This document shows positions 1-7,992 of a DNA stretch of 34,459 bases, piece after piece. The translations under genes and the position numbers were made by a program. The first letter of the stretch is position 1; every line of letters starts with the position of its first letter. The notes under the pieces are model-generated. The model ran no database searches and was not told the DNA's origin. It was given only the letters and a program-made list of their open reading frames with translations. Source of the stretch: Spirochaetaceae bacterium (lineage in GTDB: Bacteria; Spirochaetota; Spirochaetia; PWKH01); the NCBI GenBank assembly GCA_003559765.1, contig PWKH01000042.1, positions 1-34,459 of the forward strand, written 5' to 3'.

Positions 1-165
1 CCTCCAGCCCGGTGTGCATTCCACACCCTCACGGCATCGGTTCCTGCTGAAGGATTCATCGAGACAGCCAGACGGTGGTATGCCGCAAAAGGACCGGATC
101 ATGCAACCTCGGGTCCGCTGTATATACGAAAAAGCGAAGCAGAGCAGCAGGCTGCTGCAGAATGA
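1..165 (+). CDS. tsaB: 3' end of tsaB (tRNA threonylcarbamoyladenosine biosynthesis protein), truncated by window edge
   Basis: Frame 1 is open from base 1 to TGA 163-165: PPARCAFHTLTASVPAEGFIETARRWYAAKGPDHATSGPLYIRKSEAEQQAAAE*. The PLYIRKSEAE tail is typical of TsaB C-termini. Not in the ORF track because its start is outside the window. Confidence 0.65.
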   Translation, partial: PPARCAFHTLTASVPAEGFIETARRWYAAKGPDHATSGPLYIRKSEAEQQAAAE

Positions 166-182
166 CTACCATGGAGGGCGAT

Positions 183-1118
183 ATGAAGACAGATTGGGAT
201 ATTATCATCATCGGAGGCGGTACCGCAGGTCTTTCCGCAGCTCAGTACGGAGCCAGAGCGAATCTCCGCACGCTGCTGATTGAAGAGATGGCTCCGGGAG
301 GTCTGACTCTGATCATCAGCGATCTGGAAAACTATCCCGGCTTCCCTGAGCCCATCCAGGGCTTTGAACTGGCGCAGCGGTTTACCGAGCAGGCTGAAAA
401 GTTCGGCGCCGAGATCATGAGCGCCACGGTCACCTCAATTGACAAGCAGAAAGATCATTTTACCGTTGAAGCCAGCGACAAAAAACTCACCGCATATACG
501 GTGATTCTTGCGACCGGCGCCCAGCACCGGAAGCTGGAAATCCCCGGAGAAGAGGATTTCTCAGGCAAGGGAGTCTCATACTGCGCAACCTGTGACGGCC
601 CGCTGTTCAAGAACAAGAAACTGCTGGTGGTCGGAGGCGGGGATGCCGCCTGTGACGAGGCGATGTTTCTGTCCAAAATAACAGATAAGGTCACCCTGGT
701 GCACAGGCGTGACCGCTTCAGGGCCCAGCCTTCCCTGGCTCAGCGGGTACAGGCGAATAATCATATTGAAGTCCGGTTCAACCATGAAATCAAGGAGATC
801 AAGGGAGATACCCAGGTCCGCTCTGCAGTGCTCTACAACAATCACGAAGACAGCACCTATGAAGAGGAGTTTGATGCGGTGTTCGTGTTCATCGGCTCAA
901 TTCCTCAGACTGCCCTGGTTCCCGATGCCGAAAAGGACGAAATCGGATATATCATCACAGACCAGTGCATGCGCACCTCTATCCCCGGACTCTATGCGGT
1001 GGGCGATGTGAGAAACACCCCGTTCCGCCAGATTGTCGTAGGGGCGGGAGACGGTGCGGTGGCCAGTCACTGCGCCGCCCAGTACATCGACGAACTGAAG
1101 GGGCAGTCCTACGATTAG
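183..1118 (+). CDS. trxB: thioredoxin reductase (NAD(P)/FAD-dependent disulfide reductase)
   Basis: N-terminal IIIIGGGTAGLSAAQYGARA dinucleotide-binding motif, redox CATCDGP motif, second GGGDAACDEA motif, GLYAVGDVR. ATG at 183 preceded by GGAGGG. Confidence 0.93.
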   Translation: MKTDWDIIIIGGGTAGLSAAQYGARANLRTLLIEEMAPGGLTLIISDLENYPGFPEPIQGFELAQRFTEQAEKFGAEIMSATVTSIDKQKDHFTVEASDKKLTAYTVILATGAQHRKLEIPGEEDFSGKGVSYCATCDGPLFKNKKLLVVGGGDAACDEAMFLSKITDKVTLVHRRDRFRAQPSLAQRVQANNHIEVRFNHEIKEIKGDTQVRSAVLYNNHEDSTYEEEFDAVFVFIGSIPQTALVPDAEKDEIGYIITDQCMRTSIPGLYAVGDVRNTPFRQIVVGAGDGAVASHCAAQYIDELKGQSYD

Positions 1119-1133
1119 CAGTGACCGGCATGG

Positions 1134-1169
1134 AACGGGGCGGCCTGCTTTTCCGCAGTTAGCCCCGTT
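1134..1169 (+). terminator. possible hairpin/terminator after trxB
   Basis: Inverted repeat AACGGGGC (1134-1141) / GCCCCGTT (1162-1169) with 20-nt spacer in the trxB-glgA gap; no clean T-tract. Confidence 0.3.
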
Positions 1170-1210
1170 ATCCACTTGATTTTTGCTGTGGTACGTGGTT
1201 GAATTTACCT

Positions 1211-2641
1211 ATGAAAATATTGATGGCATCCAGTGAAGCTGCACCGTTTGCAAAATCCGGCGGCCTTGCCGACGTGGTTCAGGCATTATCCCAGACCCTG
1301 GCTCAGCGGGGTCACGATGTACGGGTAATCCTCCCGCATTATCAGGACATGACGTTTCACACTCCCCGGTATTTCTCCGGCTCCTGCCGGGCTGACTGGG
1401 GCATCGGCGAGTACGCTGAGTTCAGCATTATCCAGGATACGTTAAAGGATGTCCCCTACTACTTCATCAGCCATCCCTATTTTACCCAGCGCGAGGGAAT
1501 CTACGGAGCTACCTCCTTTGCCCCCTATACCGACAACAACCGCCGGTTCTCCCTCTACACCCATGCCGTCCCGGCGCTCTGCCGGCATCTCTCCTGGAAA
1601 CCGGATATCATCCACTGCCATGACTGGACCGCCGGGCTGCTCCCGGTTCTGGCCCGGTACGCTTTTCCCGATAGTTCCACCGTAATGACGGTTCATAATC
1701 TTGCCTTCCAGGGAATATTTCCCCGGCTTGATCTGCACACCTTCGGGCTGGACCCGGAACTTCTGGAATATCCGCGGGAAGGCATCAATATGCTCCGCCT
1801 GGGACTCGAACATGCCGACTGGGTCACCACCGTCTCCCCCACCTATGCCGAGGAGGTAAAAACCCCGGAATACGGCTGTCAGCTCGACGATGTGCTGAGA
1901 AAACGGGGCAATCGGTTCACGGGAATCCTCAACGGCGTCGACTACACCGAGTGGGACCCTGGATCTGATCCCCTGATTCCTCAGCAGTATTCAGTTGACA
2001 CCCTTGAGCGCAAGGCAGCAAGCAAGCAGGAGCTGCAGCGGCTTGCAGGCCTCGAGGATCAGCCCGAAGTTCCTCTGGTCTGCATGATCTCCCGGATCGC
2101 CGAGCAGAAGGGGTTTGTGGAGCTGCTGTCCAACGGCACCAGCGCCCTTGAGGAGATGCTCAGGCAGCTGCCGCTGCAGATATGCATCATCGGCACAGGA
2201 GATGCCCGGCTTGAAAGAGAGCTGCAGCATCTCGCAGAGAAATACCGCAATCTTTCGGTGATGATCACCTTCAGCAACAAGCTGGCCCATTTCGGAGAAG
2301 CCGGGGCGGACTTTTTTCTCATGCCCAGCCGCTACGAACCCTGCGGGCTCAACCAGATCTATTCACTGCGCTACGGGACCGTTCCCATCGTCCGCAGAAC
2401 CGGAGGGCTGGCTGACACAGTCTCCGATGCTGACACAGATCCCCAGGGCACGGGGTTTGTCTTCGAGGAACTGACAGCGGAGCAGATATTCGAGACGACC
2501 GCCAGAGCAGCGGCCTGCTATCTGGACAGACAGGAGGAATATATACGCATACAGAAACGGGGCATGGTGCAGGATTTTTCATGGAATAACTCTGCACAGG
2601 AATATGAAGCAGTGTATAATCAAATCAGGAGGCAGACATGA
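1211..2641 (+). CDS. glgA: glycogen synthase (ADP-glucose type, GT5)
   Basis: MKILMASSEAAPFAKSGGLADVVQALSQTLAQRGHDVRVILP, HNLAFQG, SRYEPCGLNQIYSLRYGTVPIVRRTGGLADTV. The ORF starts at TTG 1199; ATG 1211 is the likelier start. Confidence 0.93.
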   Translation: MKILMASSEAAPFAKSGGLADVVQALSQTLAQRGHDVRVILPHYQDMTFHTPRYFSGSCRADWGIGEYAEFSIIQDTLKDVPYYFISHPYFTQREGIYGATSFAPYTDNNRRFSLYTHAVPALCRHLSWKPDIIHCHDWTAGLLPVLARYAFPDSSTVMTVHNLAFQGIFPRLDLHTFGLDPELLEYPREGINMLRLGLEHADWVTTVSPTYAEEVKTPEYGCQLDDVLRKRGNRFTGILNGVDYTEWDPGSDPLIPQQYSVDTLERKAASKQELQRLAGLEDQPEVPLVCMISRIAEQKGFVELLSNGTSALEEMLRQLPLQICIIGTGDARLERELQHLAEKYRNLSVMITFSNKLAHFGEAGADFFLMPSRYEPCGLNQIYSLRYGTVPIVRRTGGLADTVSDADTDPQGTGFVFEELTAEQIFETTARAAACYLDRQEEYIRIQKRGMVQDFSWNNSAQEYEAVYNQIRRQT

Positions 2642-3927
2642 ATCGCAGCGTTCTCGCTATCGTACTGGGAGGCGGAAAGGGTACTCGGCTGTATCCCCTG
2701 ACCATGGACCGGTCAAAACCGGCTGTCCCCTTCGGCGGAAAATACCGGCTTGTCGATATCCCGATTTCCAACTGCATCAACAGCAATATTCGTCAGATCT
2801 ACATTCTCACTCAGTTCAATTCGGCATCACTCCATAATCATGTGGCCAACACCTATATATTCGACACCTTTTCTCAAGGGTTTGTAGAGGTGCTTGCCGC
2901 AGAACAGACCTATCAGCATGAGGAGTGGTATCAGGGAACCGCCGATGCGGTGCGGAAAAACTTCAAGCATTTTCATGACCAGAACCCTGATTACTACCTG
3001 ATTCTTTCGGGGGATCAGCTTTACCGGATGGATTTCAACGAAATGCTGGAACTGCACATCGAAAGCAAAGCGGAGCTGACAATCGCCGCCAAGGCGGTCA
3101 CCCGGGATGAAGCAGCGGGACTGGGAATCATGCAGGTGGACGATCACGCCTATGTGACCGACTTTACCGAAAAGCCTGCCCCGGAAGACGACATCAGCCA
3201 CCTGAAGGTGCCCCGGCCGCTGCTGCGCGAACGGATCAATCCCGAAACCATCGGACGGAAGGAATATCTCGCCTCCATGGGAATCTATATCTTCAATGCC
3301 TCCGGCCTGGAGGAGGCCCTCTCCGGTGATGAAACCGATTTCGGCAAGGAAATCATCCCTCAGATTATTCAGAAGAAACTGGTGAGCTCCTACATATTTG
3401 ATGATTTCTGGGAGGATATCGGAACCATCAAGGCGTTCTATGAGACGAACCTCAATATTGCCTCCATCGAACCGGATTTTAATTTTTATGATGAGCATAT
3501 GCCCATCTACACCCACAAGCGCCATCTGCCGGCGACAAAGATGAACTTCTGCACCATCAGTCAGTCCCTGGCCTCTGAGGGAAGCATCATCACCAATGCC
3601 TCAATAGTAAATTCCATTATCGGGGTGCGCACCCTGATCGAATCAGGAGCGAATCTTGACGGGGTGTACTGCATGGGCGCCGGATACTACGAGGACGATG
3701 AAGAGAAAAAGAAGAACCGGCAGCGCGGCATCCCCAATATCGGCATCGGCCGGGGAACCATCATCAAGCGGGCGATCATTGACCAGAACGTCCGCATCGG
3801 AGACAACTGCCGCATCGGAATAGACACCATGAACCGGGAGGACGGCGACTACGGATCCTACTGGATCTGCGACGGAATCATCGTAATTCCGAAAAACGGC
3901 ATCATTCCTTCGGGAACGGTGATTTAG
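2638..3927 (+). CDS. glgC: glucose-1-phosphate adenylyltransferase
   Basis: VLAIVLGGGKGTRLYPLTMDRSKPAVPFGGKYRLVDIPISNCINS; C-terminal beta-helix with NREDGDYGSYWICDGIIVIPKNGIIPSGTVI. ATGA overlap with the glgA stop. Confidence 0.95.
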   Translation: MNRSVLAIVLGGGKGTRLYPLTMDRSKPAVPFGGKYRLVDIPISNCINSNIRQIYILTQFNSASLHNHVANTYIFDTFSQGFVEVLAAEQTYQHEEWYQGTADAVRKNFKHFHDQNPDYYLILSGDQLYRMDFNEMLELHIESKAELTIAAKAVTRDEAAGLGIMQVDDHAYVTDFTEKPAPEDDISHLKVPRPLLRERINPETIGRKEYLASMGIYIFNASGLEEALSGDETDFGKEIIPQIIQKKLVSSYIFDDFWEDIGTIKAFYETNLNIASIEPDFNFYDEHMPIYTHKRHLPATKMNFCTISQSLASEGSIITNASIVNSIIGVRTLIESGANLDGVYCMGAGYYEDDEEKKKNRQRGIPNIGIGRGTIIKRAIIDQNVRIGDNCRIGIDTMNREDGDYGSYWICDGIIVIPKNGIIPSGTVI

Positions 3928-4300
3928 CAAGATATTCCGCTACCGCCCGGTCTGAAGCCGCCAGCGGAAGCTCCAGTATCTGTTCCGGAGCAAACCAGCC
4001 GGTCCGCTGGTGCTCGGTCAGCTGAAAATCCTCATGCTCCAGTTCTATCCGGTATGCCTGAAGCCGATAGGTCTTTCCGTTATTGGAGAAAGCGGTAGTC
4101 ATGATCAGCTCCCCTACCCGTACGGGCACTCCCAGCTCCTCACGGAATTCCCGCTGAAGGGTTTCCTCGGGGGTCTCTGTGCTGCTCCGATGTTTTCCCC
4201 CGGGAAATTCCCAGGACTCTCCAATCGAGGAACCCGCTTTCCGCAGGGCAAGCAGATATGTGCCTTCCCTGCAGGCGATGCCGGAGGTGGTGATCCGCAT
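3902..4300 (-). CDS. mutT: NUDIX hydrolase, MutT-like (8-oxo-dGTP diphosphatase type)
   Basis: NUDIX box GGKHRSSTETPEETLQREFREELGV. Confidence 0.85.
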   Translation of the reverse strand: MRITTSGIACREGTYLLALRKAGSSIGESWEFPGGKHRSSTETPEETLQREFREELGVPVRVGELIMTTAFSNNGKTYRLQAYRIELEHEDFQLTEHQRTGWFAPEQILELPLAASDRAVAEYLAKSPFPKE

Positions 4301-4305
4301 AGCGG

Positions 4306-4752
4306 CTACAGCAGGACTGCGCCGGGGAACAGAAAGTGGAAGAAAGCCACCGCCAGGGTGACATATCCGATGACAGGCTTATTGGTGAAATAAAAGCTGC
4401 GGGCTTTTTCTATCGGCTCTTCTGAATCGCCGCCTTCCATGGATATCTCCACCTCTTCCTTGGCGGAATCTATCCGTTTACCTTCAAACAGATAAAACGC
4501 ACACAGGGCTATCAGATTTACTGAGGGGAACAGATCACCGATGACCGCCGGGCCCGGATCAATGGGGGTGATGAGCTTCATAATGCCGACGATTGCAGTA
4601 AGCACGATCAGCACGACCCGGGCGGTCGTATGCTCCATGCAGTAGCCTTTTACTGAATGAACCAGGGGCACTTTCCCGCCAACCTGCTCTGCAAGGATGA
4701 TTACCGCACCGACAATCAGCAGCACCAGTGATAAGAAATAGAACTGTAGCAT
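4306..4752 (-). CDS. small predicted multi-pass membrane protein of unknown function
   Basis: 148 aa, several hydrophobic segments (LSLVLLIVGAVIILAE, VVLIVLTAIVGIMKLI, PVIGYVTLAVAFFHFLFP); 5 bp upstream of the mutT start on the same strand. Confidence 0.65.
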   Translation of the reverse strand: MLQFYFLSLVLLIVGAVIILAEQVGGKVPLVHSVKGYCMEHTTARVVLIVLTAIVGIMKLITPIDPGPAVIGDLFPSVNLIALCAFYLFEGKRIDSAKEEVEISMEGGDSEEPIEKARSFYFTNKPVIGYVTLAVAFFHFLFPGAVLL

Positions 4753-4882
4753 CTGCTCAACTCCCTTATTTTGATAGTCACAGCTTAATCGAATACCCGG
4801 GACTGGTCAAGATAATTCATTACCTTATGTCCACTTCTGCAGGGGGAGTGCTCATTCCGACTGTCTGGCACTCTGCCCGGTT

Positions 4883-6376
4883 TCATTGCAGATCTTCGGA
4901 ACGGTCCTCGGAAATACGGTAGAGCGAAAGAATCCGCTCATGGGCTGCTTCAATGCGCTGTGCATCAAGGATGATTTTCCTCCCCCTGGGATTTTCCAGC
5001 ACGATGTATGGTTCCCCGGAGTCTTCAATGGAGGCTATCAGCTCTTCCATGGAGCGCACCCGCTCTCCGTTGACGGAATCAACTATCCAGAAGCTGGTCT
5101 GCTGATATCCGTCATTCACATCAGCGGCAAGCACCCTGGTGATCAGAATCACCTGCTCCCCCGGATATTCCGGAATTCCGTACTGATAGATATTCACCAC
5201 GTCCTTCGGGGCAATATTGAACCAGCTGCTTCCCCAGACCTGCAGAAGGTTTTTCGTCAGGGGAGCAAAGACAAATCCGCCGTAAATGTAGTAGCTCGGC
5301 AGCACGTCGTACTGTTCAGACGGCACCATCCGGTGATCCTCGATTGAACTGGAAAGGGTGACCGACACCTGGTGAATCTCCCCGTCGCGCAGCAGTTCAA
5401 TCGGAATTTCCGTGCCGATCTGATGTTTCTGAACGGCATAGGAGAAACTGGTGCGCTCATGCTCCCGAAACTCCACAGTTCCGTCATTAGCCACCGGGTA
5501 GTTGTCGATCTTCAGGAGCACATCCCCCGGCTGCAGGATGCCGTCGGACGGTGCATGGGGCACTACCTGGGTCACCAGCACCCCGGTCTGATCCGGAGTC
5601 ATCTGATAGAAGCTGCGCAGATCCCGGCTTTCCATATGCTGAGTGCCGATCCCGAGACTCGGGAACCCCCGGATTTCGTCGTCATCGACGTTTTCCATGA
5701 AGGTTCGGATTACTGGAAGGGGCACCATATACCCGATATTCTGGGCAGAGGGAATCGCCTGCATGATAACCCCGACGATCTTTCCGTCCGAAATCACCGG
5801 ACCGCCGCTGCTTCCCGGATTGATGGCCGCATCAATCTGTCCTGCCAGCAGGACGGCTGAGCTGTGGACATAGGACTGGTGCTCGATCCGGGAGACGATC
5901 CCCTTGGTGATGCTCAGTGCATCCCCTCCCCGGGGAAAGCCGTAGACCGAAACCTCCTGATGGGTTTCAGGTATTTCACCGAACTCAAGGGGGGTGACGT
6001 CCCGGTAGAACTCGGGATCATCCACCGTAAGCACCGCCAGATCCGACTGGTGGAGCACCGCCTTCACCGATGCTTCGTACCGGGTATTGTCTCCGTAGCG
6101 CCTTACCTGGATGAAGGTGTGATCGCTCACCACATGGGCGTTGGTGATGATCATCCCGTCCCTGATGACTGCCCCGGAGCCGGTCCTGGTCCTCGGCCCC
6201 TGCATGCTCCAGGGATTATGATAATCAGCCGGGTTGAAGGTGGTGAACACCTTCACCATTGCTTCCCGGAGGACAGCTTCACTTGACTGCTGAAGATTCT
6301 GTTCCTCGGCGGCAAGGCCGCCCAGGGCCATGGTGAGGACAGCCAGTATGCAGATATATATTCGTATTGTCTTCAT
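4883..6376 (-). CDS. secreted S1C trypsin-like serine protease with PDZ domain(s), DEG9/HtrA-like
   Basis: Signal peptide MKTIRIYICILAVLTMALGGLAA; catalytic motifs TNAHVV, SDLAVL, NPGSSGGP; PDZ region; C-terminal VLAADVNDGYQQ...VNGERVRSMEEL. Start refined to ATG 6376 with AGGAAGGAAC upstream. Confidence 0.85.
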   Translation of the reverse strand: MKTIRIYICILAVLTMALGGLAAEEQNLQQSSEAVLREAMVKVFTTFNPADYHNPWSMQGPRTRTGSGAVIRDGMIITNAHVVSDHTFIQVRRYGDNTRYEASVKAVLHQSDLAVLTVDDPEFYRDVTPLEFGEIPETHQEVSVYGFPRGGDALSITKGIVSRIEHQSYVHSSAVLLAGQIDAAINPGSSGGPVISDGKIVGVIMQAIPSAQNIGYMVPLPVIRTFMENVDDDEIRGFPSLGIGTQHMESRDLRSFYQMTPDQTGVLVTQVVPHAPSDGILQPGDVLLKIDNYPVANDGTVEFREHERTSFSYAVQKHQIGTEIPIELLRDGEIHQVSVTLSSSIEDHRMVPSEQYDVLPSYYIYGGFVFAPLTKNLLQVWGSSWFNIAPKDVVNIYQYGIPEYPGEQVILITRVLAADVNDGYQQTSFWIVDSVNGERVRSMEELIASIEDSGEPYIVLENPRGRKIILDAQRIEAAHERILSLYRISEDRSEDLQ

Positions 6377-6438
6377 GTTCCTTCCTGAGACAAAGCTAAC
6401 ACACCGGAATGCAATCGACAAGCACATTTTTCACTGAT

Positions 6439-7911
6439 TCACTCCCGGGTAACTGCTTTGAGCTCCGGGGATATCAGCTCGATGAGGCGGGAGGAGGCAA
6501 ACCAGCCGAAGCGCTCATAGGCAGTTCGGCCGATGCGCTGATGAATCAGCACGCCGGTGACTGCCGCTTCAGCGGCGGTGCGCCCTTCAGCCAGCAGACC
6601 GGCGATAATCCCGGCGAGCACGTCTCCGGACCCTCCGGTTCCCAGGGCGGGATTCATTCCGTCTGCAGCGAAGAGCGCCCCATCAGGTCCGGCGATCCAC
6701 ACGACGTGGGTCTTGTAGACGATCCAGCATTGATATGCCGAGGCGGCCTGCTTCAGATCCTCCAGAAGATCTCCGGTTGTTTTGATCAGACGGGAGAACT
6801 CCCCGGGATGGGGGGTGAGGACGAACCGGCCGCCGAGATCCGCCGGCTCATCCGCCAGGGCATGCAGTCCGTCGGCGTCAATGACTCCGGGCAGACCGGA
6901 GGCAATCACCCGGTTCAGCAGCTGCCGGCGGTGATTTCCCCTGCCCCAGCCCGGACCGCAGAGCACCGCGGTATATCTGCCGGGAAGTTCAGCTGAACTG
7001 GAACCGAAGACGACCGACGGGTCCATTACCCCGGTCAGGCGGTCTGTCAGCTCATCATCGCCGAGAAAGCTTACCAGCCCCGTTCTCGTGGCGGATGCCG
7101 CCCCTGCGGCAAGCCGCGCCGCCCCGGGATAATTCCGGGATCCGGCAAAGACGGCGGTATGCCCCCGGGTAGTTTTATAGGCAGTCGGAGAGACTGCCGG
7201 CAGAACGCAGTCGACCTCCTCGTCCAGCAGGTATGCCTTGACGTCGACCCGTTCAAACAGTACGGGCGGAAATCCGGGGTTCACCCGGATGATTTTGCCG
7301 CAGAAGCCCCGCAGCGGGGGAAGATAGCAGGGAATCTTCGGCAGTCCCATGGTGACGGTGCAGTCGGCAGTGACGATGCGGTCAACTGATGCGGCTTTTT
7401 CATGGAGACCGCTGGGCACATCCACGGCAATGCAGAACGCCTTTGAACGGTTGATCAGCCTGACCGCCTCGGCGGGGTCGGGACGCAGGGGACCTTTAAG
7501 CCCCGTCCCGGTGATTCCGTCAAAGATCACGTCACAGCGTTCGAGCACTTCGGCGGCCCGGTCCTGTTCGCGTTCCCAGGAGAGCACCGGTATGTCCATG
7601 GCCCTGCATATTGCCAGCTGCACCCCCGCCGATTCATTGGGCTGTCCGGGAAGCATCACCGCGGTGATATTCCTGAAGCCCTGCACAGCGGCCTCACGGG
7701 CCATCACCAGGGCATCACCCCCATTGTTTCCCCTTCCTGCGACAAAAACCATGTGAGCCCCCGCTGTGAAGCGCTGAGGGTATGTTTCAGTGCATCTTCG
7801 GAAACCGATTACCCCTGCCTGCTCCATCAGCAGGAGTCCGGGGATTCGAAAGTCCTGCTGGGCCGAGCGGTCGATATCAGCCATGACTTCAGGAGAAACT
7901 AACGGAATCAT
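6439..7911 (-). CDS. nnr: bifunctional NAD(P)H-hydrate repair enzyme (epimerase + ADP/ATP-dependent dehydratase)
   Basis: N-terminal YjeF-type epimerase (AGRGNNGGDALVMAREA, DGITGTGLKG) plus C-terminal carbohydrate-kinase-like dehydratase (LTPHPGEFSRL, NPALGTGGSGDVLAGIIAGLLA). Start refined to ATG 7911 after GGAGG. Confidence 0.92.
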   Translation of the reverse strand: MIPLVSPEVMADIDRSAQQDFRIPGLLLMEQAGVIGFRRCTETYPQRFTAGAHMVFVAGRGNNGGDALVMAREAAVQGFRNITAVMLPGQPNESAGVQLAICRAMDIPVLSWEREQDRAAEVLERCDVIFDGITGTGLKGPLRPDPAEAVRLINRSKAFCIAVDVPSGLHEKAASVDRIVTADCTVTMGLPKIPCYLPPLRGFCGKIIRVNPGFPPVLFERVDVKAYLLDEEVDCVLPAVSPTAYKTTRGHTAVFAGSRNYPGAARLAAGAASATRTGLVSFLGDDELTDRLTGVMDPSVVFGSSSAELPGRYTAVLCGPGWGRGNHRRQLLNRVIASGLPGVIDADGLHALADEPADLGGRFVLTPHPGEFSRLIKTTGDLLEDLKQAASAYQCWIVYKTHVVWIAGPDGALFAADGMNPALGTGGSGDVLAGIIAGLLAEGRTAAEAAVTGVLIHQRIGRTAYERFGWFASSRLIELISPELKAVTRE

Positions 7912-7937
7912 AGGACCTCCTTTTCCTTTCTGCAATC

Positions 7938-7976
7938 ATATTGTACATTAGTACATGATTACCTATAGTACAATAT
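7938..7976. promoter_or_regulatory. predicted mirror-symmetric divergent promoter/operator between nnr and secA
   Basis: Inverted repeat ATATTGTAC (7938-7946) / GTACAATAT (7968-7976). + strand: TTGTAC-N17-TATAGT. - strand: TTGTAC-N17-TAATGT. Confidence 0.5.
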
Positions 7977-7992
7977 ACGAGGCTGCAGCAAT

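Noticed and set aside
2827-3525. 232-aa - strand ORF opposite glgC
   Set aside because: Antisense shadow; no motif or start signal.
4760-4882. Possible ncRNA or terminator in the gap between the HtrA-like gene and the 148-aa ORF
   Set aside because: Only a weak 6-bp inverted repeat (GAGTGC...GCACTC) without a T-tract; insufficient support.
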